NCBI RefSeq assembly: GCF_004912135.1
Contig: NZ_STGU01000007.1
Coordinates: forward strand, 124,001-188,000
DNA length: 64,000 bases
Source of the DNA: Rhizobium rosettiformans W3
GTDB lineage: Bacteria; Pseudomonadota; Alphaproteobacteria; Rhizobiales; Rhizobiaceae
Reading direction: 5' to 3'
In this document: one piece after another, positions 40,973 to 49,669 of the stretch
Layout of the letters: each line of letters opens with the position of its first letter
Numbering within the stretch: the stretch's first letter is position 1
Notes under the pieces: model-generated
What the model was told of the DNA's origin: nothing
The model's database searches: none
What the model saw: the letters and a program-made list of their open reading frames with translations, nothing else
Position numbers and translations under genes: made by a program

Positions 40973-42187
40973 TCAGGCGGCCATGGCCTTCTTCAGGTTT
41001 TCGTCGACCTTGTCGAGGAAGGCGGTGGTCGAGAGCCACGGCTGATCTGGGCCGATGAGCAGCGCCAGGTCCTTGGTCATGAAGCCGGCTTCGACGGTGT
41101 CGATGCAGACCTTTTCGAGCGTCGTTGCGAACTTCGCGAGTTCAGCATTGTCGTCCAGCTTGGCGCGGTGGGCGAGACCACGGGTCCAGGCGAAGATCGA
41201 GGCGATCGAGTTGGTCGAGGTTTCCTGACCCTTCTGATGCTGGCGGTAGTGGCGCGTAACGGTACCGTGTGCCGCTTCGGCTTCGACGGTGCGGCCATCG
41301 GGCGAGAGCAGAACCGAGGTCATCAGGCCGAGCGAGCCAAAGCCTTGAGCAACCGTGTCGGACTGGACGTCGCCGTCATAGTTCTTGCAGGCCCAGACAT
41401 AGCCACCCGACCACTTCAGGGCGGAGGCGACCATGTCGTCGATCAGGCGGTGTTCGTAGACGATGCCGGCTTCGTCGAACTGAGCCTTGAACTCGTTCTG
41501 GTAGACTTCTTCGAAGATGTCCTTGAAGCGGCCGTCATAGGCCTTGAGGATGGTGTTCTTCGTCGACAGGTAGACCGGCCACTTGCGCATCAGGCCGTAC
41601 ATCATCGAGGCGCGGGCGAATTCGCGGATCGATTCGTCCAGGTTGTACATGGCAAGAGCCACGCCGGCGCCCGGAGCGTTGTAGACTTCCTTCTCGATCA
41701 CTTCGCCGTCTTCGCCGACGAACTTGATGGTCAGCTTGCCCTTGCCCGGGAACTTGAAGTCGGTTGCCTTGTACTGGTCGCCGAAGGCGTGACGGCCGAC
41801 AACGATCGGCTTGGTCCAGCCGGGAACGAGGCGCGGCACGTTCTTGCAGATGATCGGCTCGCGGAAGATGACGCCGCCGAGGATGTTGCGGATCGTGCCG
41901 TTCGGGCTCTTCCACATTTCCTTGAGGTTGAATTCCTTCACGCGGGCTTCGTCCGGCGTAATCGTCGCGCACTTGATGCCGACGCCGTGCTTCTTGATGG
42001 CGTGAGCGGCGTCGACCGTTACCTGGTCATTGGTGGCGTCGCGGTTTTCGACCGAGAGGTCGTAGTATTCGATGTCGAGATCCAGGTAGGGAAGGATCAG
42101 CTTGTCCTTGATGAACTGCCAGATGATACGGGTCATCTCGTCGCCGTCGAGATCGACGACCGGGTTGGCTACCTTGATCTTGGTCAT
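40973..42187 (-). CDS. icd: NADP-dependent isocitrate dehydrogenase
   Basis: Converts isocitrate to 2-oxoglutarate in the TCA cycle with NADP+. The 404-residue protein belongs to the eukaryotic-like IDH group common in alphaproteobacteria: [13 protein letters not shown] at the start, [34 protein letters not shown] (described by its ends PRLVPGW and GRHAFGDQY), [20 protein letters not shown] and [13 protein letters not shown] 42187 is preceded by GAGGAT. An ATG four codons upstream is in frame. Monocistronic. Confidence 0.97.
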   Translation of the reverse strand: MTKIKVANPVVDLDGDEMTRIIWQFIKDKLILPYLDLDIEYYDLSVENRDATNDQVTVDAAHAIKKHGVGIKCATITPDEARVKEFNLKEMWKSPNGTIRNILGGVIFREPIICKNVPRLVPGWTKPIVVGRHAFGDQYKATDFKFPGKGKLTIKFVGEDGEVIEKEVYNAPGAGVALAMYNLDESIREFARASMMYGLMRKWPVYLSTKNTILKAYDGRFKDIFEEVYQNEFKAQFDEAGIVYEHRLIDDMVASALKWSGGYVWACKNYDGDVQSDTVAQGFGSLGLMTSVLLSPDGRTVEAEAAHGTVTRHYRQHQKGQETSTNSIASIFAWTRGLAHRAKLDDNAELAKFATTLEKVCIDTVEAGFMTKDLALLIGPDQPWLSTTAFLDKVDENLKKAMAA

Positions 42188-42408
42188 GAATATCCTCACG
42201 AGTTTTTGCCTGACGCGCAGGCGCGGGGAGGGCGCTCTGCCGATGGCCTGCCTATAACATTCTCTCAGGACAAGGCAAACAGCAGAGGGGCGCTTCGGAC
42301 AGATTATGGTTCAGACTTTCGACGTGCGTTTTGCCCCAAACTTGGTTGCGGGAGACGCCCGATTTCCGGTTAAAAGCAAAGTATCGATCAGATCCTTCGG
42401 AGTCTCCC

Positions 42409-42945
42409 ATGAAGCCCCTGTCTGCAGCCTTCGTCCTTGGCCTGTTTTTCGTATCGGTTGCGCCGAGTGCCGCGACAGCCGACATGAAGGCTCCGGTCCG
42501 GGAAATCATCGAGGCGGCGGCCCGCAGCTGGGACAACACGACCGACGAGCCCGCCGAAGACGTCTTCAGCGTGGATCGGCTGGAGCGACTGTTCAGCGAG
42601 GATTTCGTTGAAGCTTTCGAGGCTGCATCGAAAAATCCGCCCTTCGACCCGCCGGAGGGCGAGACGACCGGCTATCCCTTCGACTACGACCCGATTGCCC
42701 AGGGGCAGGATGGTTGCCCCTTCGAGAATATCCATCTTGAGGATGATGGAGAGGGGCAGGTGACTGCGTTTTTCAACAATCGCCGTTGCATGGGCGAAGG
42801 CCCTGACTACGAGGTCGAAACGGTCCTGATCTTCGAGGTCGTTGAAGAGGATGGTCGGACTGTCATCGACGATTTCTATCCGGTCGTGGATGGCCAGAGC
42901 GGCTCGTCGATCAAGCGGGACCTCAAGCTGCAGGGCGGCCTCTGA
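42409..42945 (+). CDS. Exported protein, possibly DUF3828-like
   Basis: A 178-residue product with a Sec signal peptide (LSAAFVLGLFFVSVAPSAATA). The mature part starts with a helix (PVREIIEAAARSWD), then DRLERLFSEDFVEAFEAASK and a beta-rich C-terminus (GQVTAFFNNRRCMGE, VETVLIFEVVEEDGRTVIDD) in the style of SnoaL/NTF2-like or DUF3828 periplasmic proteins. Two cysteines (CPF, RRCMG) could pair. The function is unknown. ATG 42409 has CGGAG upstream and starts the signal peptide. It is divergent from icd. Confidence 0.65.
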   Translation: MKPLSAAFVLGLFFVSVAPSAATADMKAPVREIIEAAARSWDNTTDEPAEDVFSVDRLERLFSEDFVEAFEAASKNPPFDPPEGETTGYPFDYDPIAQGQDGCPFENIHLEDDGEGQVTAFFNNRRCMGEGPDYEVETVLIFEVVEEDGRTVIDDFYPVVDGQSGSSIKRDLKLQGGL

Positions 42946-43090
42946 CCGCTGGCGGAGGGTGCTTTCACATCGACGTCGAGGTCGCAGACCCCGGTGGAAA
43001 GCGATGCTGCGCCGCGCGAGAGATCGTGAGGCCCCTTTGCCTGCCCGGTGTTTTGTGCCAATGGGTCCCTAAATCTCAGAAGGACAGACC

Positions 43091-43924
43091 ATGGCAGGAA
43101 CGAACAGCGAGCGCATTATGCTGGCCGAAGGGCCGGCGATCATTCTCGTCGAGCCGCAACTCGGCGAAAATATCGGGATGGTGGCGCGCGCCATGGCGAA
43201 TTTCGGTCTCGTCGAGTTGCGTCTCGTCAATCCGCGAGACGGCTGGCCCTCCGACAAGGCCCGTGCTGCGGCTGCCAAGGCCGATCATGTGATCGACGGG
43301 ACAGTGGTCTTCGATACGCTGGAGGAGGCGATCGCCGATCTCAACTTCGTCTATGCCACGACCGCGCGCTATCGTGACGGATTCAAGCCGGTTCGCTCTC
43401 CAGTCACTGCGGCCGAAACGCTCAGAACCAGGTTCCGCTCCGGCGAGAAGACGGGCATTCTGTTCGGGCGGGAAAAATCCGGCCTGTCCAATGAAGACGT
43501 TGCACTCGCCGATGAGATCGTCACCTTCCCGGTCAATCCCGCCTTCGCATCGCTCAACATTGCCCAGGCTGTCCTGCTGATGTCCTACGAGTGGATGAAG
43601 TCGGGCATGGACGATGTGCATGCCGTGCCCTTCGATGCGCCAGAACAGCCGGCGGCCACGAAGGAGCAGGTAATCGGCATGTTCGAGCATCTGGAAGAGG
43701 CGCTCGAGGTACGCAACTATTTCCATCCGCCTCACAAAAAGGCCAAGATGATCGAAAATCTGAGGGCTGTGTTCAGCAGGCGCGCGTTCACCGGCCCGGA
43801 GATCCATGTGGTCCGTGGGGTCATCAGTTCGCTCGACCGCTACGCCCGCTCCGGGCAGAGGCTGCCTGCGGCGATGAACGAGAGCGAGGCGCGAGCAGCG
43901 GATGATGACGAACGGGACGCCTGA
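43091..43924 (+). CDS. trmJ: tRNA (cytidine/uridine-2'-O-)-methyltransferase TrmJ
   Basis: A SPOUT/TrmH-family enzyme that 2'-O-methylates position 32 of tRNA with S-adenosylmethionine. The 277 residues show the knot motifs: [22 protein letters not shown] (motif 1, cited by its ends ILVEPQ and [10 protein letters not shown]), [17 protein letters not shown] (motif 2) and [16 protein letters not shown] (motif 3). The C-terminal helical extension (about 190-270) is the TrmJ dimerisation tail. Its 3' end overlaps murI by 23 bases. Confidence 0.93.
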   Translation: MAGTNSERIMLAEGPAIILVEPQLGENIGMVARAMANFGLVELRLVNPRDGWPSDKARAAAAKADHVIDGTVVFDTLEEAIADLNFVYATTARYRDGFKPVRSPVTAAETLRTRFRSGEKTGILFGREKSGLSNEDVALADEIVTFPVNPAFASLNIAQAVLLMSYEWMKSGMDDVHAVPFDAPEQPAATKEQVIGMFEHLEEALEVRNYFHPPHKKAKMIENLRAVFSRRAFTGPEIHVVRGVISSLDRYARSGQRLPAAMNESEARAADDDERDA

Positions 43925-44732
43925 GCTGAAGCCGATCCTGGTCTTCGATTCCGGCATCGGCGGTCTGACGGTGCTGCGTGAAGCCCGTCTTCTGATGCCG
44001 GAGCGCGGCTTCATCTATGTGGCGGATGATGCCGGCTTTCCCTATGGTGGCTGGGAAGAGGGGCCGCTGAAGGCACGGATCGTGGCCTTGTTCGGCGACC
44101 TTCTCGAACGCTTCGACCCGGAAGCCGTCATCGTTGCCTGCAATACGGCTTTTACGCTGGCCGGAGCGGATCTGCGGCTTGCCTTTCCCGAGATGCGGTT
44201 CATCGGTACGGTCCCGGCGATCAAGCCCGCGGCGGAGCGGACACGGTCCGGTCTCGTTTCCGTGCTTGCGACACCCGGCACGGTCAAGCGGGCCTATACG
44301 CGCGACCTCATCCAGTCCTTCGCTTCGCAGTGCCACGTCCGGCTTGTCGGGTCTGAAAATCTCGCCCGCATGGCGGAAGCCTATATCCGCGGCGAGAGCC
44401 TGGACGATGCGGCTGTCCTCTCGGAAATCGCGCCCTGTTTCGTCGAAAAAGACGGTGCGCGAACGGACATCGTCGTGCTCGCCTGCACCCATTATCCCTT
44501 CCTCGCCAATGTCTTTCGTAGGCTCGCACCCTGGCCGGTCGATTGGCTCGATCCGGCCGAAGCCATCGCGCGTCAGGCGCGGCGTCTTGTGCCGCTCGTT
44601 GATGGCGCGGAGCATCCGGAGGGGCTCGATCTTGCGGTCTTTACCTCGGGTGTGCCGACGTTCTCGACGCGCCGGCTGATGCAGGGGCTCGGACTGTCGG
44701 TGCAGCCGGCAGACGCGCTGCATCCCGTCTGA
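43902..44732 (+). CDS. murI: Glutamate racemase MurI
   Basis: Supplies D-glutamate for peptidoglycan. The 276-residue protein has [25 protein letters not shown], and the two catalytic cysteines in VACNTA and LACTHYPF. The spacing between cysteines fits the family. ATG 43902 lies inside the end of trmJ in another frame (23-base overlap), so the two are probably cotranscribed and coupled. Confidence 0.93.
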   Translation: MMTNGTPELKPILVFDSGIGGLTVLREARLLMPERGFIYVADDAGFPYGGWEEGPLKARIVALFGDLLERFDPEAVIVACNTAFTLAGADLRLAFPEMRFIGTVPAIKPAAERTRSGLVSVLATPGTVKRAYTRDLIQSFASQCHVRLVGSENLARMAEAYIRGESLDDAAVLSEIAPCFVEKDGARTDIVVLACTHYPFLANVFRRLAPWPVDWLDPAEAIARQARRLVPLVDGAEHPEGLDLAVFTSGVPTFSTRRLMQGLGLSVQPADALHPV

Positions 44733-44816
44733 GCAGTCTTTTTGCGCAGGGCCTGATGTGGTAGCTATGGCTCGCTGCCGGACGCTCAGCCGGTTTAGAG
44801 GAGCCTAGCCCCTTAC

Positions 44817-46106
44817 TTGTTTATCGAAATTGCGATTGTCTTATTCCTGACCGTCTTGAACGGCGTTCTCGCCATGTCCGAGCTTGCGGTCGTATCTGCC
44901 CGTCCTGCCCGCCTGAAGGTTCTCGCGGAGCAGGGCAGCCGGGGTGCCGAGACGGCGCTCAGGCTCGCCAGTGACCCTGGCCGTTTTCTTTCCACCGTGC
45001 AGATCGGCATCACGCTGGTCGGCGTTCTCTCAGGCGCGTTTTCTGGCGCGACATTGGGTGCGCGTCTGTCGTTCTGGCTGCAGGCCCAGGGTTTTTCCGT
45101 CGGTGTCGCCGATGCGCTCGGCGTCGGTACCGTCGTCGTGCTCATCACCTATCTGTCGTTGATCGTCGGCGAGCTCGTGCCGAAGCAGGTGGCGCTGCGC
45201 AATGCCGAAGGTGTTGCCGCGCGGGTTGCCATTCCCATGTCCGTCCTGTCGCGGATCGCCGCGCCACTCGTCTGGTTGCTCGACGGATCCGGCAAGCTCG
45301 TCCTGTCTCTGCTCGGCCAGAGCGGCGATGGCGGCGGTAAGGTGACGGACGAGGAAATCCGCACCGTTCTTGCCGAGGCCCATAGCGCCGGCGTCATTGA
45401 GACCAGCGAATCCGCCATGCTGTCCGGTGTCATGCGTCTCGCCGACCGCCAGGCCCGCGGCCTGATGACCCCGCGCCGTGACGTGCAGATGCTCGACATC
45501 GAAGACACGCTCGACGAAGTGCGCGAAAAGTTGCGGGAAATCCCGCATTCGCGCATTCCCGTCCGCAGCGGGGATTCCGACGAAATCGTCGGCGTGCTCT
45601 TCACCAAGAAGCTCTACGAACGCATGGCCGAGGGCGGTCCGTTGAACCTCTCCGATCTCGTCAGCGACGTTCCTGTCGTTTCGGATCTGGCCAAGGCGAC
45701 CGACATCATCGAATCCCTGCGTCGCACATCGCTGCACATGGTGCTCGTCTATGACGAATACGGTCATTTCGAAGGGATCATCACCTCCGGTGACATTCTG
45801 GAGGCGATCACCGGCGCCTTCAGCCAGGACGAGACCGAAGAGCAGGCCATGGTGCAGCGGGAAGACGGGTCTTATCTCGTCGCCGGCTGGACGCCGGTCG
45901 ACGAATTCGTCGACATCATCCGCGTCCCGATCGATCCCGATCCCGACTACACGACGGTCGCCGGCTTTGTTCTGGATGAGCTGAAGCGCATTCCCGAACT
46001 CGGCGAGAGTTTCGTCAAGGGCGATTGGCGCTTCGAAGTGGTCGACCTCGACGGGCGTCGCATCGACAAGCTGCTGATCTCGCGCGTGATCTCTGGCGAG
46101 GCCTGA
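44817..46106 (+). CDS. CNNM/CorC-type hemolysin-family membrane protein (TTG start)
   Basis: A 429-residue protein of the DUF21-CBS-CorC_HlyC family. The CNNM transmembrane domain (about 1-190, LNGVLAMSELAVVSAR, STVQIGITLVGVLSGAFSGA, YLSLIVGELVPKQVALRNAE) precedes a CBS pair (about 215-340, VMRLADRQARGLMTPRRDVQ and LHMVLVYDEYGHFEGIITSG) and the C-terminal CorC_HlyC domain (about 350-425, VDEFVDIIRVP, YTTVAGFVLDELKRIPELGE). Family members are linked to Mg2+/Co2+ efflux or ion homeostasis rather than hemolysis. TTG 44817 is required to keep the first helix. The GGAG at about 44801 is rather far. Confidence 0.9.
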   Translation: MFIEIAIVLFLTVLNGVLAMSELAVVSARPARLKVLAEQGSRGAETALRLASDPGRFLSTVQIGITLVGVLSGAFSGATLGARLSFWLQAQGFSVGVADALGVGTVVVLITYLSLIVGELVPKQVALRNAEGVAARVAIPMSVLSRIAAPLVWLLDGSGKLVLSLLGQSGDGGGKVTDEEIRTVLAEAHSAGVIETSESAMLSGVMRLADRQARGLMTPRRDVQMLDIEDTLDEVREKLREIPHSRIPVRSGDSDEIVGVLFTKKLYERMAEGGPLNLSDLVSDVPVVSDLAKATDIIESLRRTSLHMVLVYDEYGHFEGIITSGDILEAITGAFSQDETEEQAMVQREDGSYLVAGWTPVDEFVDIIRVPIDPDPDYTTVAGFVLDELKRIPELGESFVKGDWRFEVVDLDGRRIDKLLISRVISGEA

Positions 46107-46150
46107 CGCCCGCGACAGCCCCTGCGACAATTTGTTGCATATGTGCAACG

Positions 46151-46202
46151 GCCCGCCGCAAGTTTTGCAATCTCGAATTGCGCTCTTGCGGCGGGCGTTT
46201 TT
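46151..46202 (+). terminator. Intrinsic terminator of the CorC-type gene
   Basis: GCCCGCCGCAAG (46151-46162) pairs with CTTGCGGCGGGC (46185-46196), with an inner GCAAT/ATTGC stem, then GTTTTTG. It sits 44 bases after the stop. Confidence 0.88.
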
Positions 46203-46250
46203 GCGTGCCATCGTCCCGACATCCGCAACACGAACAACAGGAGGCGACAG

Positions 46251-46343
46251 ATGACTCATTTTTTCATGCGCATGCGCCTTTCTGGCGGATCGGTGCCATC
46301 GGCCCACGCGGGAGCTTCCGCGACCTGCCGCTGCACCCGATGA
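46251..46343 (+). CDS. Candidate 30-residue small ORF or leader peptide
   Basis: ATG 46251 is preceded by a near-perfect AGGAGG six bases upstream, one of the strongest ribosome sites in the window. The 30-residue product starts MTHFFMRMRLSGG and ends SATCRCTR, with no cleavable signal or membrane helix. Its stop codon lies inside the left arm of an intrinsic terminator. It comes directly after the terminator of the upstream gene, so it would need its own promoter. It may be a leader peptide controlling the downstream DUF1127 gene or a stand-alone small protein. I recognise no family. Confidence 0.5.
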   Translation: MTHFFMRMRLSGGSVPSAHAGASATCRCTR

Positions 46344-46363
46344 CTGTCTGAACAGTCATTTTT
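46340..46363 (+). terminator. Terminator containing the stop codon of the 30-residue ORF
   Basis: ATGACTGT (46340-46347) pairs with ACAGTCAT (46352-46359) around CTGA, with a T-run to 46363. The TGA stop at 46341-46343 is in the left arm, so a ribosome at the stop would melt the stem. Confidence 0.8.
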
Positions 46364-46500
46364 CCGGCCATTTCGGCATTTTTCAACCATCCTGACGTGA
46401 CTTGCCGCCTGCGCGTGTGACTGCGTTCGCGTGCCTGCATCACGTCGCTTTTCATCTCGAAAGGACCTGGGCGCTTTTGCGTTTCCGGGACGGACAAGTC

Positions 46501-46734
46501 ATGCACGATAATCAATCTATAGTTGAAATACCGCTGTCGCAGCGGATGGATGATCTCATCCAGAGGTTCGGCTCCTGGCGTCTCTTCACCGCACTTCTGG
46601 GTGCGAGCTGGCGCCGGCGGCAGATCCGCAATCTCACGGACCACCTGTCACCGCAGCTGAGGCGGGACATCGGTCTGCCGGAACAGGAGGTCGTCTTCCC
46701 GCGGCGACTCTCCCTCTGGGATATCCGGCTTTAG
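46501..46734 (+). CDS. DUF1127 small protein
   Basis: A 77-residue protein with an arginine-rich C-terminal DUF1127 (YjiS-like) motif, WRRRQIRNLTDHLSPQLRRDIGL, here cited by its core LTDHLSPQLRRDIGL. DUF1127 proteins are small RNA- or stress-linked proteins in alphaproteobacteria; in Rhodobacter one binds RNA and degradosome components. The N-terminal half (RMDDLIQRFGSWRLFTALLG) is an amphipathic helix. ATG 46501 has a GGAC-rich stretch upstream. The gene lies 137 bases after the terminator of the 30-residue ORF. Confidence 0.82.
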   Translation: MHDNQSIVEIPLSQRMDDLIQRFGSWRLFTALLGASWRRRQIRNLTDHLSPQLRRDIGLPEQEVVFPRRLSLWDIRL

Positions 46735-46782
46735 CTGGGTGCGGTCGGCTTCGGCTGTCGGCCACATCCCTTTTTCGACCCG

Positions 46783-46815
46783 AAGCAGACCACTCGAGGG
46801 GGTGGTCTGCTTTTC
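46783..46815 (+). terminator. Intrinsic terminator of the DUF1127 gene
   Basis: AGCAGACCAC (46784-46793) pairs with GTGGTCTGCT (46802-46811), followed by TTTC. It lies 49 bases after the stop. Confidence 0.85.
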
Positions 46816-46884
46816 AAATCGCCGGCGCTGTCGGACAGTCGGAGACTCTCTGATTCCTTCTTTCCCGCCGCCTCCGGATCATCC

Positions 46885-48021
46885 ATGTCCCCCAAGCTCA
46901 CCATCATGGCTGCTTTCTTCCTGCAGCCGATCGCCTTCGGCAGCTGGTTGCCGCAAATCCCTGTCGTTCAGGAGCGGCTGTCGCTCGGACCGGCAGAGCT
47001 TGCGGTTGCCTTGCTCGGATTGCCGATCGGCATCCTCCTGATGCTGCCATTTGCCGGTCAACTGGTCGGGCGGATCGGAAGCCGCAACACGCTGATCTTC
47101 GGCTTCCCCGTCTTTCTCGCGCTCGTACCGCTGCCGGTCGCGGCTCCCGACATCGTCTCTTTGTTTCTCTTGCTCGCTTTGCTTGGCATTGGCCTCTCAA
47201 CGATCGAACTCGGTCTCAATGTCGAGGCGGATGTGATCGAAAAACGCGGGACGGCTTCGATCATGAACCGCTGTCACGGCTTCTGGAGCCTCGGGATCAT
47301 GACGGGCAGCCCCATCGGTGCGGGCTTCCTCGCGCTGCAGACGGAGCCCTTTGTAGCGATCGGCGTGCTCTCGCTGATCCTGATCCCGGTTTCCATCGTC
47401 GTCTGCCGCGCGCTGCCATTCCATGACGCACCGGCTGTTGAGACCAGGGTCAAATCCTCCTGGCGTCTACCGAGCCCGGCGATCCTCGGGATCAGCCTCT
47501 TTGTCTTCGGGATCACCATGACGGAAGGGGCTGTTGCCGATTGGTCTGCCGTGTATCTCAAGGATGAGTTCGCCACTGCGGGCATGGCAACCGGCATGGG
47601 CTATGTCGTCTTCGCGATGATGGTGTCCCTCGGGCGCTTCCTCGGGGATGAGGCGAAGGAGCGCTTCGGCGCTGTCATGCTCGCGCGGCTTTGCCTGCTG
47701 TTTGCGCTCGGCGGCATCCTGCTCGTGGTCACGGCGCCCGCAGCCGCTCTGGTCTATCTCGGTCTGGCCTGCGTCGGTCTCGGCGTTTCTGTCGGATTTC
47801 CGCTGGCGGTCACCGCTGCCGCCGATCTCGGAGATCGTCCGGCGGCCGAGAATGTCGCGATCCTGAGTTTTATTGCGCTCCTCGGCTTTCTGGTGGGGCC
47901 GCCGATGATCGGCTTCGTCGCGGAAGAGCTCGGTTTGCGCAGCGGGCTTGCCACGCTGCTGCCGCCGCTGCTACTCAGCATCCTGCTTGCCGGACTGCTG
48001 CGTCAGCGCCAGGGCGCCTGA
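46885..48021 (+). CDS. MFS transporter (YbjJ-like)
   Basis: A 378-residue major facilitator with about twelve hydrophobic helices. Diagnostic MFS loops are GQLVGRIGSRNTLIFGF (between helices 2 and 3), GLNVEADVIEKRG with NRCHGFWSLG, and LGRFLGDEAKERFGAVML (between helices 8 and 9). The NRCHGFWSLG region and overall length resemble the YbjJ/FucP-like group of sugar or unknown-substrate carriers. No neighbouring catabolic gene indicates the substrate. ATG 46885. Confidence 0.85.
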   Translation: MSPKLTIMAAFFLQPIAFGSWLPQIPVVQERLSLGPAELAVALLGLPIGILLMLPFAGQLVGRIGSRNTLIFGFPVFLALVPLPVAAPDIVSLFLLLALLGIGLSTIELGLNVEADVIEKRGTASIMNRCHGFWSLGIMTGSPIGAGFLALQTEPFVAIGVLSLILIPVSIVVCRALPFHDAPAVETRVKSSWRLPSPAILGISLFVFGITMTEGAVADWSAVYLKDEFATAGMATGMGYVVFAMMVSLGRFLGDEAKERFGAVMLARLCLLFALGGILLVVTAPAAALVYLGLACVGLGVSVGFPLAVTAAADLGDRPAAENVAILSFIALLGFLVGPPMIGFVAEELGLRSGLATLLPPLLLSILLAGLLRQRQGA

Positions 48022-48112
48022 AAAGGCGCAGTTCCCTGTGGGTTTCGCGGATGCGGCGCACACGGACGCGTGCAAGTCTGTTAGGGACTTGAGATCAACA
48101 CATGAATTGAGG

Positions 48113-49642
48113 ATGCCGCCATTGAAGGTCGGAATCGATATGGGAACGGTGCAGGGCGGTCAGCCTGCCAAGCTCGATATCGAGGAGCTTCTTGCGACCC
48201 GCCTGCTGGTGCAGGGCAATTCGGGCTCGGGCAAGTCGCATCTTTTGCGCCGTCTGCTCGAACAATCGGCGCAATGGGTGCAGCAGGTCATCATCGACCC
48301 CGAGGGTGATTTCGTCACGCTCTCCGACAAGTACGGCCATGTCGTCGTCGACGGCGAGCGTACCGAAGCGGAACTGGCCGGTATCGCCGACCGCATTCGC
48401 CGTCACCGGGTCTCCTGCGTACTCACCCTCGAAGGCCTCGATGTCGAGCAGCAGATGCGCGCCGCTGGCGCCTTCCTCAATGGCCTCTTCGATGCCGATC
48501 GCGAATTCTGGTATCCGGTGCTCGTCGTGGTCGACGAAGCGCAGATGTTCGCCCCCGCCGTCGGCGGCGATGTGTCGGAAGATGCGCGGAAGATGTCGCT
48601 GGGCGCCATGACTAACCTGATGTGCCGTGGCCGTAAACGCGGACTGGCCGGCGTCATCGCGACCCAGCGTCTGGCAAAGCTTGCGAAAAACGTCGCGGCG
48701 GAAGCCTCGAACTTCCTGATGGGGCGTACCTTCCTCGATATCGACATGGCACGTGCGGCCGACCTGCTCGGTATGGACCGTCGCCAGGCGGAGATGTTCC
48801 GCGACCTGCAGCGCGGCAATTTCGTCGCACTGGGACCTGCCATGTCGCGTCGGCCGCTGCCGATCGTCATCGGCGCCGTGGAAACCTCGGCGCGTTCGTC
48901 TTCACCCATGCTGATGCCGCTGCCGGATGCACCCCAGGATGTCGAGGACCTGATCTTCACGCCGGACCCGGAGGAGTTCACCCGGCCGATCGTGCGCCGC
49001 GCACCGCCGGCACCACGTCCGACCACCGACATCCTCGCCGAGCTGTCCCGCTCCACGCCGGCCTCCAGCGCGCCGGTCGCCAACGACATGCCGAGCCGCG
49101 GCAGCGAGATGTCGGCGGAGGAGCGCGAGGAGCGGCTGGCTGCCGTGCTTTCCGAAATCCTTGGCGATCCACAGGCGGCCTATCGCACCGACAGCGTGCT
49201 TTACCAGGAGTTCCTGGTGCGGGCCCGTATGCGGCGTGTGACCGGGCCGCCGATGCCGATGGGCGAGTTCCGCCGTCGGGTGGCGATCGCCCGTGCCGGT
49301 GTCGACGAGGAGACGGCCGCAAGCGAGGGCTGGCAGACGGCGCTGTCTCTCTCGGTGCGCGTCTCCGACGATCTGCAGGGTGTGTTCCTGCTGCTCGCGA
49401 AGGCCGCACTCCGCAACGAAGAATGCCCGTCAGACCAGCGGATCGCTCGGGCCTATGGCACGCATTCGGCCCGTCGGGCCCGTCGTCTGCTGGGCTATTT
49501 CGAGGAGCAGGGGCTGGTCGTCGTCCACACCGATTTTGCCGGCAAGCGCATCGTCGCTTTTCCGGATCTGGAGGCGGAGACGCAGCCCGGCGATCCGAAC
49601 CAGATCGACGCCGACGAGCAGACGGCTTCGGCGGCCGAGTAA
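48113..49642 (+). CDS. HerA-like DUF87 ATPase
   Basis: A FtsK/HerA-superfamily P-loop ATPase of 509 residues. Walker A is GNSGSGKS (about 35-42) and Walker B is VLVVVDEAQMF, followed by the sensor region MCRGRKRGLAGVIATQRLAKL. Proteins of this type are hexameric DNA translocases. Archaeal HerA works with the nuclease NurA, and no nuclease gene is adjacent here. The C-terminal half (about 320-500) is alphaproteobacterial and includes a winged-helix-like YGTHSARRARRLLGYFEEQG. TTG 48122, with GAGGA eight bases upstream, is as likely a start as ATG 48113, which the GAGGA overlaps. Confidence 0.82.
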   Translation: MPPLKVGIDMGTVQGGQPAKLDIEELLATRLLVQGNSGSGKSHLLRRLLEQSAQWVQQVIIDPEGDFVTLSDKYGHVVVDGERTEAELAGIADRIRRHRVSCVLTLEGLDVEQQMRAAGAFLNGLFDADREFWYPVLVVVDEAQMFAPAVGGDVSEDARKMSLGAMTNLMCRGRKRGLAGVIATQRLAKLAKNVAAEASNFLMGRTFLDIDMARAADLLGMDRRQAEMFRDLQRGNFVALGPAMSRRPLPIVIGAVETSARSSSPMLMPLPDAPQDVEDLIFTPDPEEFTRPIVRRAPPAPRPTTDILAELSRSTPASSAPVANDMPSRGSEMSAEEREERLAAVLSEILGDPQAAYRTDSVLYQEFLVRARMRRVTGPPMPMGEFRRRVAIARAGVDEETAASEGWQTALSLSVRVSDDLQGVFLLLAKAALRNEECPSDQRIARAYGTHSARRARRLLGYFEEQGLVVVHTDFAGKRIVAFPDLEAETQPGDPNQIDADEQTASAAE

Positions 49643-49669
49643 GCCTCTTAAGCTTGTTCGTGGGGCGGC

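Noticed and set aside
46143-46343. Longer 66-codon version of the small ORF at 46251
   Set aside because: The upstream part runs through the terminator of the CorC-type gene, whereas the strong ribosome site supports ATG 46251.
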